49,019 nt of DNA from Paludibacteraceae bacterium (GCA_905233255.1 CAJOCN010000038.1:1-49019), one strand, 5' to 3'. Shown: positions 23,410-31,472, counted from the stretch's first letter. Program-made: numbers and translations. Notes: a model not told the origin generated them from the letters alone.

Positions 23410-24225
23410 TTATGATAAGAACCGGTGCCGAAGTACCTGTATATCGTCCGGCGAGAGCAACAGTTGTTCGTGCAGGTAGTTCATCATACCTCCAAACTCC
23501 TTATCAATCAGATCGAGCGTGCGCAGGAAATTAGGCGTGGAGACCCCCATAAACGCAAGGATCACTTCTTTTTCCGCGTCTCCTCCTCCGCGCTCATCTA
23601 TCTCTTTATACATCCTATTGACCAACTCTTGGTACGCCGTGTTACTGAGGTCAAAATCCGCAACGATAGCCTCGCGCTCCACTCCCAGAGCGAAGAGCAG
23701 GAAGGCAGCTCCCCAGCCCGTCCGGTCCTTCCCCTGGAAGCAATGCCATAGTATTCCGCCATCCTCCGGCGCCTCGATGATCAGGCGTAAGAAAGCAGCG
23801 TATTGCAGTTGCGAATACTCGCTCCGTATCAGCGACGGATACATGTTCGCCGCCATTTTCTGCACCTCCGGATAGAAGGAATAGTTGACGATATGCGCAC
23901 CTATATCCAGAAACGCCTCTTGGGGTATCGGTTGCTCGGTCAGTTTCTCTGCGCTCAGGTCAATCGTAGGCAGCAGATGGTGGGTTGCGCCTACTACCTC
24001 CTGATCCGGTAATGCCTCTGCTTCCCCCAAGGAGCGGAAATCAAAGATCTTCGCCAAGTTGTACTCCTCGTGCAGCCGTTTCAGGTCGGACGGCGAAGCA
24101 TCGTGCAGATGCGCGGTACGCAGCAACCGGTGCGGACGGATAGTCTTTCCGCCGGCACCGGTCATTCCGCCCAAATCACGGGCATTGACAATATTATCAA
24201 ACAGGATTTCCAAAAACGTCGTCAA
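23410..24225 (-). CDS. Tyrosine/dual-specificity phosphatase (Y_phosphatase3 type)
   Basis: A 271-residue cytoplasmic phosphatase. The N-terminal VNARDLGGM and RPHRLLRTAHL blocks and the catalytic P-loop HCFQGKDRTG (residues 161-170; C162 nucleophile, R168) match the Y_phosphatase3 family (C-x5-R). Such enzymes act on phosphotyrosine, phosphoserine or phosphoinositides. It overlaps the upstream alarmone-hydrolase gene by 29 bases, so it is translationally coupled to it. In this operon it could reverse a phosphorylation made by the APH-like kinase; that is inference. Confidence 0.9.
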   Translation of the reverse strand: MTTFLEILFDNIVNARDLGGMTGAGGKTIRPHRLLRTAHLHDASPSDLKRLHEEYNLAKIFDFRSLGEAEALPDQEVVGATHHLLPTIDLSAEKLTEQPIPQEAFLDIGAHIVNYSFYPEVQKMAANMYPSLIRSEYSQLQYAAFLRLIIEAPEDGGILWHCFQGKDRTGWGAAFLLFALGVEREAIVADFDLSNTAYQELVNRMYKEIDERGGGDAEKEVILAFMGVSTPNFLRTLDLIDKEFGGMMNYLHEQLLLSPDDIQVLRHRFLS

Positions 24226-24778
24226 TTAATCGTACAAACTCCTGATACGCAAAGGTATCGTTTAATTCACTGAGCGAAGCAGCTAAGCCTCTGTAATGCC
24301 ATTCATGGGAGGCTTTGTCGGTCACGTGGAAGATTTTCCAGAGTTCATCGCCTTTCACCTGATAGTCCCGCCAGATGGCACGCATGTTACTCAGTTTGTC
24401 GCCCAGGGCAACTATTTTCGCGTCCCGTGGAGCGGCAGCCAGACGGTCTATAGCAGCTTGTTTGCGGTCGTGCCAGCTATCCTCCTCCGACACCCCTTCC
24501 GTAAACTGATCGCTCTCCGCATGGACCAAATCGGCGATACGCTCTCCGAAGAGCTCGCGCAACTGCTCCACCGTCACATCTGTATCTTCGATCGTATCGT
24601 GGAGCGCAGCGGCTGCCAAGAGTTCCTGATCCGGCGTGATGGTAGCTACAATCTCCACCGCCTCCATCGGGTGAACGATATACGGAAAGCCCTTTCCGCG
24701 ACGCTCTGTATTGTGATGTGCCTGAACGGCAAAAATTATTGCTCTGTCCAGCAGGTCCGTATCTAAATAGGAATTCAA
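24197..24778 (-). CDS. HD-domain hydrolase, small alarmone hydrolase-like
   Basis: A 193-residue protein matching the hydrolase domain of RelA/SpoT homologues without the synthetase: AVQAHHNTERRGKGFPYIVHP (H21, H36), AAALHDTIEDTDVT (H60-D61, E64-D65), and the later KIVALGDKLSNMRAI. The metal-binding His/Asp pattern is complete, so it may hydrolyse (p)ppGpp or pppGpp-like alarmones. It lies in the same operon as a synthetase-domain protein (25641-26690), making a split synthesis/hydrolysis pair. The 26-base gap before it holds an AAATTTAAAATT word repeat. Confidence 0.88.
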   Translation of the reverse strand: MNSYLDTDLLDRAIIFAVQAHHNTERRGKGFPYIVHPMEAVEIVATITPDQELLAAAALHDTIEDTDVTVEQLRELFGERIADLVHAESDQFTEGVSEEDSWHDRKQAAIDRLAAAPRDAKIVALGDKLSNMRAIWRDYQVKGDELWKIFHVTDKASHEWHYRGLAASLSELNDTFAYQEFVRLIDDVFGNPV

Positions 24779-24804
24779 AATTAAAAATTTAAAATTAAAA
24801 ATTA

Positions 24805-25644
24805 TTAATAAACTGTTCCTTCCAACATTGCCCGGAACTGCGGCATGGGACAGTGTGTGTCACGCTCCACGATGAGGGTTTTCAAGCCTGCGTAGATACG
24901 AACCTCCTTCATAATTTCGTCCATGTCTGCGTCCTTGCCGAAATACTCATCAGCAAAGAAATCCCAGAACTTCGCCGCTGTGGCGTTGGACATGTGGTAT
25001 TGCTCCATGGTCCATGCCTCGTCATTCAGACAGCAGCACAGATATACCATGCCGATGTCGAACATCGGGTAGCCGTAGCAGAAATCGCCCAAGTCGATGA
25101 AATAACTCGTCCGCACGCCGTTCTCCTCGGTGAAGATGCCGTTGGAGAACTGCAGGTCGCCATGAATCGCCGTATCGGCTTCAGGAGCGGCAGTTATGAA
25201 ATCATGGATCTTCCGTTTCTGCTCCGGTGTAAAATCCGGGTTCGCCTCCAGCATGGCATAGAGACGGTCCTTGACGGACTCAAACTGCGTGGTATCCACG
25301 TGCGTGGCATGCAGTTTCTTGCACAGCCGTGCGAACTCCCGTGCGTACTCCTCCACCCGTTCGGGTTCGTCTCCGCAAGCGCGCGAATATGACCGTTTGC
25401 CCGTCAAGCGGCGGAAACGTATACCCATCCGCTCGCCATCGGTGATGAGGTCGCCTGGTTCGGGCGTCGGGATACCCATGGCATACACTTTCTGCGCCAA
25501 CTCCAGTTCTTTAGCCGCCGCCTCAAAGTTGCGGAAATAGACCTTGAGCATGATGTTCGGGTCTGTCTTGTGGTTATAACTGGCGCCGTTGGCTCCTTCG
25601 CCTACGCGCTCATAGTCATTGAGGTCAATGCGTGTGGGGGTCAT
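24805..25644 (-). CDS. APH-like phosphotransferase (TIGR02172-type)
   Basis: A 279-residue protein kinase-fold phosphotransferase. The nucleotide loop is GEGANGASYNHK (residues 16-26), the catalytic site IHGDLQFSNG (H161-G-D163, N168) and the Mg-binding FIDLGDF (D184). These are the APH/choline kinase motifs. The substrate is unknown; the family is named for a Fibrobacter paralogue set and is not an established resistance enzyme. Its ATG overlaps the end of the (p)ppGpp synthetase gene by four bases (ATGA). Confidence 0.88.
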   Translation of the reverse strand: MTPTRIDLNDYERVGEGANGASYNHKTDPNIMLKVYFRNFEAAAKELELAQKVYAMGIPTPEPGDLITDGERMGIRFRRLTGKRSYSRACGDEPERVEEYAREFARLCKKLHATHVDTTQFESVKDRLYAMLEANPDFTPEQKRKIHDFITAAPEADTAIHGDLQFSNGIFTEENGVRTSYFIDLGDFCYGYPMFDIGMVYLCCCLNDEAWTMEQYHMSNATAAKFWDFFADEYFGKDADMDEIMKEVRIYAGLKTLIVERDTHCPMPQFRAMLEGTVY

Positions 25645-26690
25645 AGTTGAAATATTGATTTTGCTTGTTCATATGTGAGTTCAGCCAGCGCCGTGTTCTG
25701 GCTGTTATGACCGTTAAGGACATCAAAGAGGTATTCCAACCCTAATTTTCCACCTCCGTTGAAGAGGATGCAGACGATACAGATGTTCTGCAATCCCACA
25801 GCGGACGAGATGATATCCAGATCGGTGTTGCCTAACTGGTGCCGCGCGAGGCGGTAGGCATCCTCCTCGTATTTACGGATGAGCCGTTCCACATCGCCCA
25901 GCGTGTTGCATTTGAGTTCCTTGAGCACTTTCAGATAGCGGATAAGCGGTGTGTCAAGGATCTCCGCCTGATTGATGGCAGCGATACGCTTATTAAGCGC
26001 ATCGAGCGGCTTGGCCTGCAGATAACTGCGGAACGTATCACCATCCAAGGATACATCATCCAGTTTACCGTTCTTGACGAGTGCTTGTACACGTCTCCGG
26101 TAGTCGGTTATCTCTGCGCGGATGCGGCTGAACTCATCATCCGCCATCTCCAACATTCCCGCCAGACGGTTCATGCGGCGCATGTACTCGCGGGGTATCT
26201 CCACACCGGACTTGTATCCGGTATCGTGGTTGATGGATGCCCATGCATGCTGGAGAGTCGTACGGAGCTGCAACTCGAACCGCAGATCATAGCCCGGCAG
26301 ACGGCATATATAGTGCAGCGAGTTGTAGCCGAAGCTATCCAACTGGTGCAACCTGCGTTTGTCCACCGAGTTGTTCCAATCAATCTCAAAGAGCTGTTCC
26401 GCCATAGAGGCAATACGGTCCACATCATCGGTATAGAACGTGATGATACGTGCACCAAGTATATCCGTGATGTCGCTCAACGTGGCATACTTAGCGCCCT
26501 TGAGCGCCAGTTTACCCGCCAGACTATCCTCCGTCTTGATACGCGCTTCCACAGCCGTCACGACAATTCCGCTACGCTCCAAGGCTTCTTGCAACGTAGT
26601 TAGCACATCGCGTTTCATCTGCTCCAATTGTGGCAGCGCCTCGCGGTACTCCTCCATGATCATCTGGCAATGCAGATCCAGAGTTTTCAT
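25641..26690 (-). CDS. RelA/SpoT-domain alarmone synthetase
   Basis: A 349-residue protein with the GTP pyrophosphokinase domain in residues 40-200: EARIKTEDSLAGKL (R50, K52, K60), LSDITDILGARI (D77, G79, R81), SFGYNSLHY (G121-Y127), and FELQLRTTLQHAWASINHD (E139, Q141, W150, H155). All synthetase landmarks are present. There is no HD or TGS domain, so this is a small alarmone synthetase with an extra C-terminal helical domain (about 150 residues) of unknown role. Its start overlaps the STAS gene stop by one base (TAATG), so both are translationally coupled. The likely product is (p)ppGpp or pGpp. Confidence 0.92.
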   Translation of the reverse strand: MKTLDLHCQMIMEEYREALPQLEQMKRDVLTTLQEALERSGIVVTAVEARIKTEDSLAGKLALKGAKYATLSDITDILGARIITFYTDDVDRIASMAEQLFEIDWNNSVDKRRLHQLDSFGYNSLHYICRLPGYDLRFELQLRTTLQHAWASINHDTGYKSGVEIPREYMRRMNRLAGMLEMADDEFSRIRAEITDYRRRVQALVKNGKLDDVSLDGDTFRSYLQAKPLDALNKRIAAINQAEILDTPLIRYLKVLKELKCNTLGDVERLIRKYEEDAYRLARHQLGNTDLDIISSAVGLQNICIVCILFNGGGKLGLEYLFDVLNGHNSQNTALAELTYEQAKSIFQL

Positions 26691-26992
26691 TACTGTATCT
26701 CGAATAGACTGATAAACCCGGTCATCATGAATACCTGACGGATGTCGGCGTTGATATTACGTACAATCACCTTGGAGCCGTGTGCAGCGGCTTCCTTCCG
26801 GATGGAGAGGAAGATACGCAGACCCGACGAGGAGATATACTCCAGATCGGTGCAGTCCAAGATAATCTCGCTGTTCTCCGCCTCCAGCAGAGGTTTGACA
26901 GCCTCCGCCGTCGGGATAGCAGCAGCCGTATCCAATCGACCGCTAAAAGAAGCGATAATTTGATTTCCGGATGTTTGAATTGTTGTTTCCAT
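26690..26992 (-). CDS. STAS-domain anti-sigma factor antagonist
   Basis: A 100-residue single STAS domain. The phospho-acceptor region is DLEYISSSGLRIFLSIR, with S55 at the position equivalent to Ser58 of SpoIIAA. In partner switching, the unphosphorylated form binds and titrates an HATPase anti-sigma kinase. The upstream gene encodes exactly such an HATPase fused to a SpoIIE phosphatase, so all but the sigma factor (or other target) is present. Co-translated with the alarmone synthetase. A 36-base gap of CAATTTACAATT words separates it from the phosphatase gene. Confidence 0.95.
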   Translation of the reverse strand: METTIQTSGNQIIASFSGRLDTAAAIPTAEAVKPLLEAENSEIILDCTDLEYISSSGLRIFLSIRKEAAAHGSKVIVRNINADIRQVFMMTGFISLFEIQ

Positions 26993-27028
26993 ATACCAAT
27001 ATTCAATTTACAATTTACAATGCACAAT

Positions 27029-29062
27029 TTACAATTTCTTGACCAGCGTCAAAATATTCCTATCCTCGATTCGCTCGTAGGTAATCTCGTCCATCAGTTG
27101 GCGTACCAGATGTATGCCGAGTCCGCCAATAGCGCGTTCCTCCGCAGAGAGCGTGATATCCGCCTCGGGTTTCTGCGTAGGATCAAACGGCACTCCGCTG
27201 TCAGAGATAGTGAAGACCAGTTTTTCTCCCTGTTCATCACGCGTTCGCACAAATTCCACGAAGACTTTTCCATCATTCTGCCCCGGGTATGCATAGAGCA
27301 TCACGTTGCTTACCGCCTCCTCAAGCGCCAGATTGATCGGCATATTCAGTTCGGTAGGTACCTGCAGGCTTTCTACCCATTCCGCCAGAGTCGGTATCTG
27401 CTGGATGTCATTGCGCATGACGATAGCCGGAATCTGATACCGGATAGCCATCATCGTGAGGTCGTCACTCTGCTGCGCGTCACCTACGAAAGAAGCGATC
27501 TCGCTATCCATGCGATCCACTATCTGCCGCGGACGGAGCGCCACCAGATGGTTCAAGGTGCTCATCATACGCGTCTCGCCGAACTGCTCATGTGTCTTGT
27601 TCTCCGCCTCCGTCAAACCATCCGTATAGAGGAAGATGGTGTCGCCGAAAGCGAGTTGCACCTCCTGCTCATCAAACTCAAATCCCACCATGATTCCTAC
27701 CGGCAGATTCGGTTTCACCTCTATCTCCTTACACGTCGCGTGCGCGTTATTAATAAGGACTGGAGCGTTATGACCGGCGTTACAATAACTCAACTTACCG
27801 CTCTTGAGGTTCAGCACTCCGACAAAGAAGGTGACAAACATATTCTGGTCGTTCTGCTCGGAGAGCGTGTCGTTCATCTGCTGAACAATCAGATGGGCGT
27901 GCTCTTCATGCGCTGTAGTGGACCGGAAGAGCGAACGGATAGTAGCCATCACTAATGAAGCAGGCACACCCTTTCCACTCACATCACCTACGCAGAAGAA
28001 GAGTTTATCGTGCCGCACATAGAAATCGTAGAGGTCACCGCCTATCTCCTTGGCGGGACGCACCATACCATAGACATTCAGATCCGGGCGATCCGCAAAC
28101 GGCGGGAATACTTTCGGCAGCATAGCTTTCTGGATAGTCTGAGCGATTTCCAGTTCGTTCATCATACGCTCTTTCTGACTGCTGACTGTAATTAGATTTT
28201 GAATATCCCTGCCGCTTCGATAGAGGATGAAGACCAGTAATGCCAAGCCTAAGAGCATCAATATGGTAATGATCAATCCTACGCGGTTCAAATCTGCATA
28301 AAGAATATCTTCCGGAATAATAATGGAAATATGCCATCCTGTAGCGTCAATCTCTTCGTCAAAAACGAGGTACTTGCGTCCGGGAGTCGTATCCGGCTGC
28401 GCAACAATATCCACACCCGTGGACGAGCGTATAGAGTAATAACTGTCCTTATAAACCTGCAGGTATTCGGACACACGACTCAAATAGCCGAGCGACAAAT
28501 CTACGCATGCCACCGCGATGACCCTTCCCTCTTTGTCTCTCACCGGATAGGAACAGCTAACCACCATCGCCTCTGCACCCGCATCATCCATATATGGTTC
28601 GCACCACCATACGCTGTCTATCATCAATCCGTTATTGAACCACTCGTAGGTCAGGTAATCATGCTCAGCACTACCTATCTGCCTCGTGTAGATGCTATCT
28701 TTCCCCACCCGGCTGCTACAGGGCTCATACCATCGGCCCTTCGACGGGTAATAATTAGGTGTGAACGCCACTCCGGCGCTCTCAACATCATCGAGCGTCA
28801 TCAGCAACATGTGCGTACATGCCGGCACAGCGTCCGGGTTATCCAGACTATGCTCAACCATCATCGCCAGCATCTTAGCCGCCGACTCCATCTTAGCCGT
28901 CACCACATTGATCTCCAGCTCCGCACTCCTTAGTTCCGTGATCGCGCGCGATTCAGCCACGTGCTTGATCGCAGCACGACTATAAAAATACTGAACGCAT
29001 GCGATGCCTTCCAACATAGCAGCTGCAATCAGCAATATCCAAAAACCACTTTTCTTTTTCAT
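27029..29062 (-). CDS. SpoIIE phosphatase with sensor and HATPase domain fused
   Basis: A 677-residue inner-membrane sensor. Order: TM1 (7-27), extracytoplasmic sensor of dCache size (about 30-258), TM2 (261-281), PP2C/SpoIIE phosphatase (about 295-545; metal ligands GD 343-344, GDVSGKG 359-365, DG 481-482, DD 533-534), then a GHKL ATPase of the RsbW type (about 555-677; N-box LALEEAVSNVMLYA, G1 DSGVPF, G2 GGLGIHL). A phosphatase and kinase in one chain is like RsbU and RsbW joined. It should control the phosphorylation state of the STAS protein encoded next. Promoter at 29082-29112. First gene of the eight-gene operon. Confidence 0.95.
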   Translation of the reverse strand: MKKKSGFWILLIAAAMLEGIACVQYFYSRAAIKHVAESRAITELRSAELEINVVTAKMESAAKMLAMMVEHSLDNPDAVPACTHMLLMTLDDVESAGVAFTPNYYPSKGRWYEPCSSRVGKDSIYTRQIGSAEHDYLTYEWFNNGLMIDSVWWCEPYMDDAGAEAMVVSCSYPVRDKEGRVIAVACVDLSLGYLSRVSEYLQVYKDSYYSIRSSTGVDIVAQPDTTPGRKYLVFDEEIDATGWHISIIIPEDILYADLNRVGLIITILMLLGLALLVFILYRSGRDIQNLITVSSQKERMMNELEIAQTIQKAMLPKVFPPFADRPDLNVYGMVRPAKEIGGDLYDFYVRHDKLFFCVGDVSGKGVPASLVMATIRSLFRSTTAHEEHAHLIVQQMNDTLSEQNDQNMFVTFFVGVLNLKSGKLSYCNAGHNAPVLINNAHATCKEIEVKPNLPVGIMVGFEFDEQEVQLAFGDTIFLYTDGLTEAENKTHEQFGETRMMSTLNHLVALRPRQIVDRMDSEIASFVGDAQQSDDLTMMAIRYQIPAIVMRNDIQQIPTLAEWVESLQVPTELNMPINLALEEAVSNVMLYAYPGQNDGKVFVEFVRTRDEQGEKLVFTISDSGVPFDPTQKPEADITLSAEERAIGGLGIHLVRQLMDEITYERIEDRNILTLVKKL

Positions 29063-29081
29063 TTTTGGCGCATTTTCGGTG

Positions 29082-29112
29082 CAAAATTACTACTTTTTCC
29101 GCATATATGCAA
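29082..29112 (-). promoter_or_regulatory. Promoter of the SpoIIE-STAS-alarmone operon
   Basis: Minus-strand -33 TTGCATATAT (from 29112), 20-bp spacer, TAATTTTG (29082-29089). The leader is about 15 bases. Divergent from the tRNA-Glu promoter. Confidence 0.8.
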
Positions 29113-29150
29113 AAAAATGACCCTAAAAATGCATTTTTTTTCGAAAATAT

Positions 29151-29181
29151 TTGCACATGTCAAAAAAAAGCAGTACTTTTG
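29151..29181 (+). promoter_or_regulatory. Promoter of tRNA-Glu
   Basis: -33 TTGCACATGT (29151-29160), 20-bp spacer after TTG, TACTTTTG (29174-29181). Confidence 0.75.
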
Positions 29182-29216
29182 CACCCGCTTTCGAGAAAGA
29201 GAGTTAAAATTACCTC

Positions 29217-29289
29217 GGTGCTATCGTCTAGTGGCCTAGGACAACGGCCTCTCACGCCGTAAACCCCGGTTCGAGTCCGGGTAGCACTA
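29217..29289 (+). tRNA. tRNA-Glu (anticodon CTC)
   Basis: A 73-base cloverleaf: acceptor GGTGCTA (29217-29223) with TAGCACT (29282-29288, first pair G-T), anticodon arm ACGGC CTCTCAC GCCGT with anticodon CTC, and T-arm CCCGG TTCGAGT CCGGG. No CCA is encoded. It decodes GAG. Followed immediately by a terminator. Confidence 0.93.
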
Positions 29290-29292
29290 CAG

Positions 29293-29320
29293 AAAAAAGA
29301 ACGCGTTGGCGTTCTTTTTT
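29293..29320 (+). terminator. Terminator of tRNA-Glu
   Basis: A 12-bp perfect stem AAAAAAGAACGC / GCGTTCTTTTTT with loop GTTG. Confidence 0.9.
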
Positions 29321-29410
29321 GTGCTACAGCCGGATCGTAACCGGGGGTTCTTAGCCCCCAAAAGGGGCACGATTAATCAGCAAGCTGATTTTTCGAGTCC
29401 GGGTAGCACT
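29321..29410 (+). other. tRNA-like decayed unit between the direct repeats
   Basis: GTGCTAC (29321-29327) is complementary to GTAGCAC (29403-29409), like an acceptor stem. Inside lies GGGGG TTCTTAG CCCCC (a 7-base loop with T33- and A37-like bases), then AATCAG CAAG CTGATT. The T-arm is broken. May be a decayed tRNA or merely a set of hairpins. Confidence 0.35.
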
Positions 29411-29414
29411 ACAG

Positions 29415-29440
29415 AAAAGGAACCTTGCGGGGTTCCTTTT
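29415..29440 (+). terminator. Second terminator after the repeated tRNA end
   Basis: A 10-bp stem AAAAGGAACC / GGTTCCTTTT (29415-29424 with 29431-29440) with loop TTGCGG and a trailing T. Confidence 0.85.
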
Positions 29441-29507
29441 TGTTACAAATACAATCGGAATTTTGTGTTTCTTTTTTCTTTTTTTATTATAAAATATTTC
29501 GAAACTA

Positions 29508-29538
29508 TTGCATATGTCGTTTTTTTATTGTAACTTTG
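29508..29538 (+). promoter_or_regulatory. Promoter of the outer-membrane protein gene
   Basis: -33 TTGCATATGT (29508-29517), 20-bp spacer after TTG, TAACTTTG (29531-29538); ATG 25 bases on. Confidence 0.85.
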
Positions 29539-29562
29539 CGCTCGATTTTGAATTAATGCCAC

Positions 29563-30465
29563 ATGAAAAGTCATCTTTCTCATACTATATTATTGGTTTT
29601 GACGCTTATCACGCTGCCATCATTGGCTCCCGCGGCCTCACAGCCTAAACGCCTTGTATGGAGACATCAGACTAATTCCCGTACCGGTCTTTATACCACG
29701 CGGAATTATTTCGTCACCCACGGTGTGAGTCTGAATGTGAGTGGAATGTACTATTTCGGAGATATAGATAACGAGGGATTATCGATGCATGGCGGATTCA
29801 ATGTCAATAATTTGAGTGTGAGCGGCGGATTCCAGTTCTCGTACCAAATGCCAGCCGGAAACCATTGTAATATCCGTTTCGGGCTTATGGGAGGTACCTT
29901 GAGAGCTAATAATGAAACTAAGTTCAAAGCCCTACCCGAACCACGTGACGACTATCGCCGGTTTAACTCGGTGATTGTACAGCCGGCAGTGGGTGTACAG
30001 TATTATCCGTTCTCAAACGCAGGATTCTATATTTACGGCGGCCTTGCTGTAACCGCCAGCATCATCACCGATTACCAATTTTGGTACTACAAGCGCGTTG
30101 GCAATGAAAAGGAACGCACGCTCCTGCGCGGGAAGACATTCGGTATCCTGCCGATGGTACAGTTAGGTATCGGTTATAGTTGGAGGCTGACGGACTCATG
30201 GCTCATGTCTGCAGAGATAGCCGTGGATGAGGGTATAATTGATACCCAGTACATGAATTTGGACGCATGGCCGCTCGATCCCAGACAAAACAGCGAAGGA
30301 ACCGCTTTAGGCAGTTCCTTCGGTACGTGGGTAGATAAGAACGGAAACAAGCACATCCACTGGAACGACGGATGGTTTCAGGTCGGTATTACCGTTACTT
30401 ATAGATGGTCTAACTGCGAGTACTGCCGTGTGATCAATAACTATGGCAACCGCAGACGCAGGTAA
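29563..30465 (+). CDS. Putative outer-membrane beta-barrel protein
   Basis: A 300-residue protein with a signal peptide (MKSHLSHTILLVLTLITLPS, cleavage likely after APA near residue 25). The mature part has alternating hydrophobic/polar strands and aromatic girdles (VSLNVSGMYYFGDID, FGLMGGTLR, VQPAVGVQYYPF, FQVGITVTYRW), typical of a small Bacteroidota OMP barrel. The last strand ends in an aromatic residue before an unusual basic, Cys-containing tail (CEYCRVINNYGNRRRR). Single gene with its own promoter, convergent to the next gene with a three-base gap. Function unknown. Confidence 0.75.
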   Translation: MKSHLSHTILLVLTLITLPSLAPAASQPKRLVWRHQTNSRTGLYTTRNYFVTHGVSLNVSGMYYFGDIDNEGLSMHGGFNVNNLSVSGGFQFSYQMPAGNHCNIRFGLMGGTLRANNETKFKALPEPRDDYRRFNSVIVQPAVGVQYYPFSNAGFYIYGGLAVTASIITDYQFWYYKRVGNEKERTLLRGKTFGILPMVQLGIGYSWRLTDSWLMSAEIAVDEGIIDTQYMNLDAWPLDPRQNSEGTALGSSFGTWVDKNGNKHIHWNDGWFQVGITVTYRWSNCEYCRVINNYGNRRRR

Positions 30466-30468
30466 TCC

Positions 30469-31128
30469 TTATTTCTCAGGACCAACCTTCTTCGGGGCTA
30501 CGGTACCGGTCTCTGCGTATTCTACCAGATTATCCAGAATCATGCTCAACCGCCACTCGACGGCGTTTCGCCATGTTTTATCCGAAATGAAAGCGGACAG
30601 TACTTTTCCAAACGTGAGCGTAAATTCATAATGTACACGCGTGCTTGTGGGCGATACGGGTTCCATCCGCATCACAAAGTTTCCACCTTCTAAAATAGAA
30701 CCGCTATAAGTTGCTACCATGTGAGAGGTAACAGGATACTGCCCCTTAGTTGGTACTTCTTTTGTATATTTAGTACCCAGATGCTGATCCTTCCACCACC
30801 GTACACCTAAAACATATATGTCGATGGCAACATCTCCAGTCTTCTGCTTCTCGTCATAGACTCGTTCTTTGTAGCGAAGCTGGATGGCATCCCTACTCTC
30901 TTTATTTTTACTCTCCGCCACCTCCAGTTCGCCGGTACCTAAATAAGCCCAACTGAAGAGCGAGTCGGGGCAGGCCTGAAACTGATAGCAGAATTTCTCA
31001 GCTACCCGTACCATCTCCTCTATCGGAGCGTTACAGATAGTGTCTCTCACTACCTCGCGGGTCTGAGGACGCGCGTATGCCATTACCGCAACGAGCACCG
31101 CTGCAGCCATCATAATAATCCTTCTCAT
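30469..31128 (-). CDS. Secreted protein, DUF4468-like
   Basis: A 219-residue protein with a signal peptide (MRRIIMMAAAVLVAVMAYA). The mature part has a TBP-like beta-alpha pattern and the segments GTGELEV, VAIDIYVLGV and FTLTFGK; it resembles the DUF4468 group of Bacteroidota, with modest certainty. Probably periplasmic. It follows the Dabb-domain gene by 12 bases and is likely the third gene of the ubiE transcript. A C-terminal KKVGPEK tail has no recognised signal. Confidence 0.55.
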   Translation of the reverse strand: MRRIIMMAAAVLVAVMAYARPQTREVVRDTICNAPIEEMVRVAEKFCYQFQACPDSLFSWAYLGTGELEVAESKNKESRDAIQLRYKERVYDEKQKTGDVAIDIYVLGVRWWKDQHLGTKYTKEVPTKGQYPVTSHMVATYSGSILEGGNFVMRMEPVSPTSTRVHYEFTLTFGKVLSAFISDKTWRNAVEWRLSMILDNLVEYAETGTVAPKKVGPEK

Positions 31129-31140
31129 AAACTTGAAATC

Positions 31141-31446
31141 CTAAATCTCGAAATCCATACACGTCCTTAGTTCGGTATTGGGACGCACAATGCCATCTGC
31201 CACAGCTACATGTGCCGGGTGAACGGCGTATCCTTTGAGCGCCTCATAACTCTCAAGCGTACTATCGAGCATGATATCGGCGTTGCTTGTATCCAAACGA
31301 CCGTCTATCTGCACATGGATAGACACCAACCCGGGCACTTGGCCCTGCAGTCCCTCCAGTCCTTTCTTGATTGCCTCGGCTTTCTCACGTTTTTCAGCCG
31401 CGCTCAACTCCGAGCGCAGTCGCCATAAGATAATGTGTTTTACCAT
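31141..31446 (-). CDS. Dabb (stress-responsive A/B barrel) protein
   Basis: A 101-residue ferredoxin-like dimeric barrel: MVKHIILWRLRSELSAAEK, then LEGLQGQVPGLVSIHVQ, and SYEALKGYAVHPAHVAV with the family histidines. The start at 31446 (MVKHII) is chosen over the upstream ATG at 31476 because the ten extra codons are spacer-repeat sequence (NRNCNYNY) and family members begin at this point. Function of the family is mostly unknown. It lies between ubiE and the DUF4468-like gene. Confidence 0.85.
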   Translation of the reverse strand: MVKHIILWRLRSELSAAEKREKAEAIKKGLEGLQGQVPGLVSIHVQIDGRLDTSNADIMLDSTLESYEALKGYAVHPAHVAVADGIVRPNTELRTCMDFEI

Positions 31447-31472
31447 ATAATTATAATTACAATTTCGATTCA

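Larger units (their letters stand above)
29270..29418 (+). repeat. 27-bp direct repeat of the tRNA-Glu 3' end
   Basis: TTCGAGTCCGGGTAGCACTA plus CAGAAAA occurs at 29270-29296 (within the tRNA) and again at 29392-29418, 122 bases apart. Duplicated tRNA 3' ends are the classical footprint of integrase attachment sites; a decayed tandem tRNA is the alternative. Confidence 0.75.

Noticed and set aside
24805..25644. Aminoglycoside resistance gene
   Set aside because: It has the APH fold motifs, but resembles the general TIGR02172-type phosphotransferases and sits in a signalling operon; there is no ground for a resistance claim.
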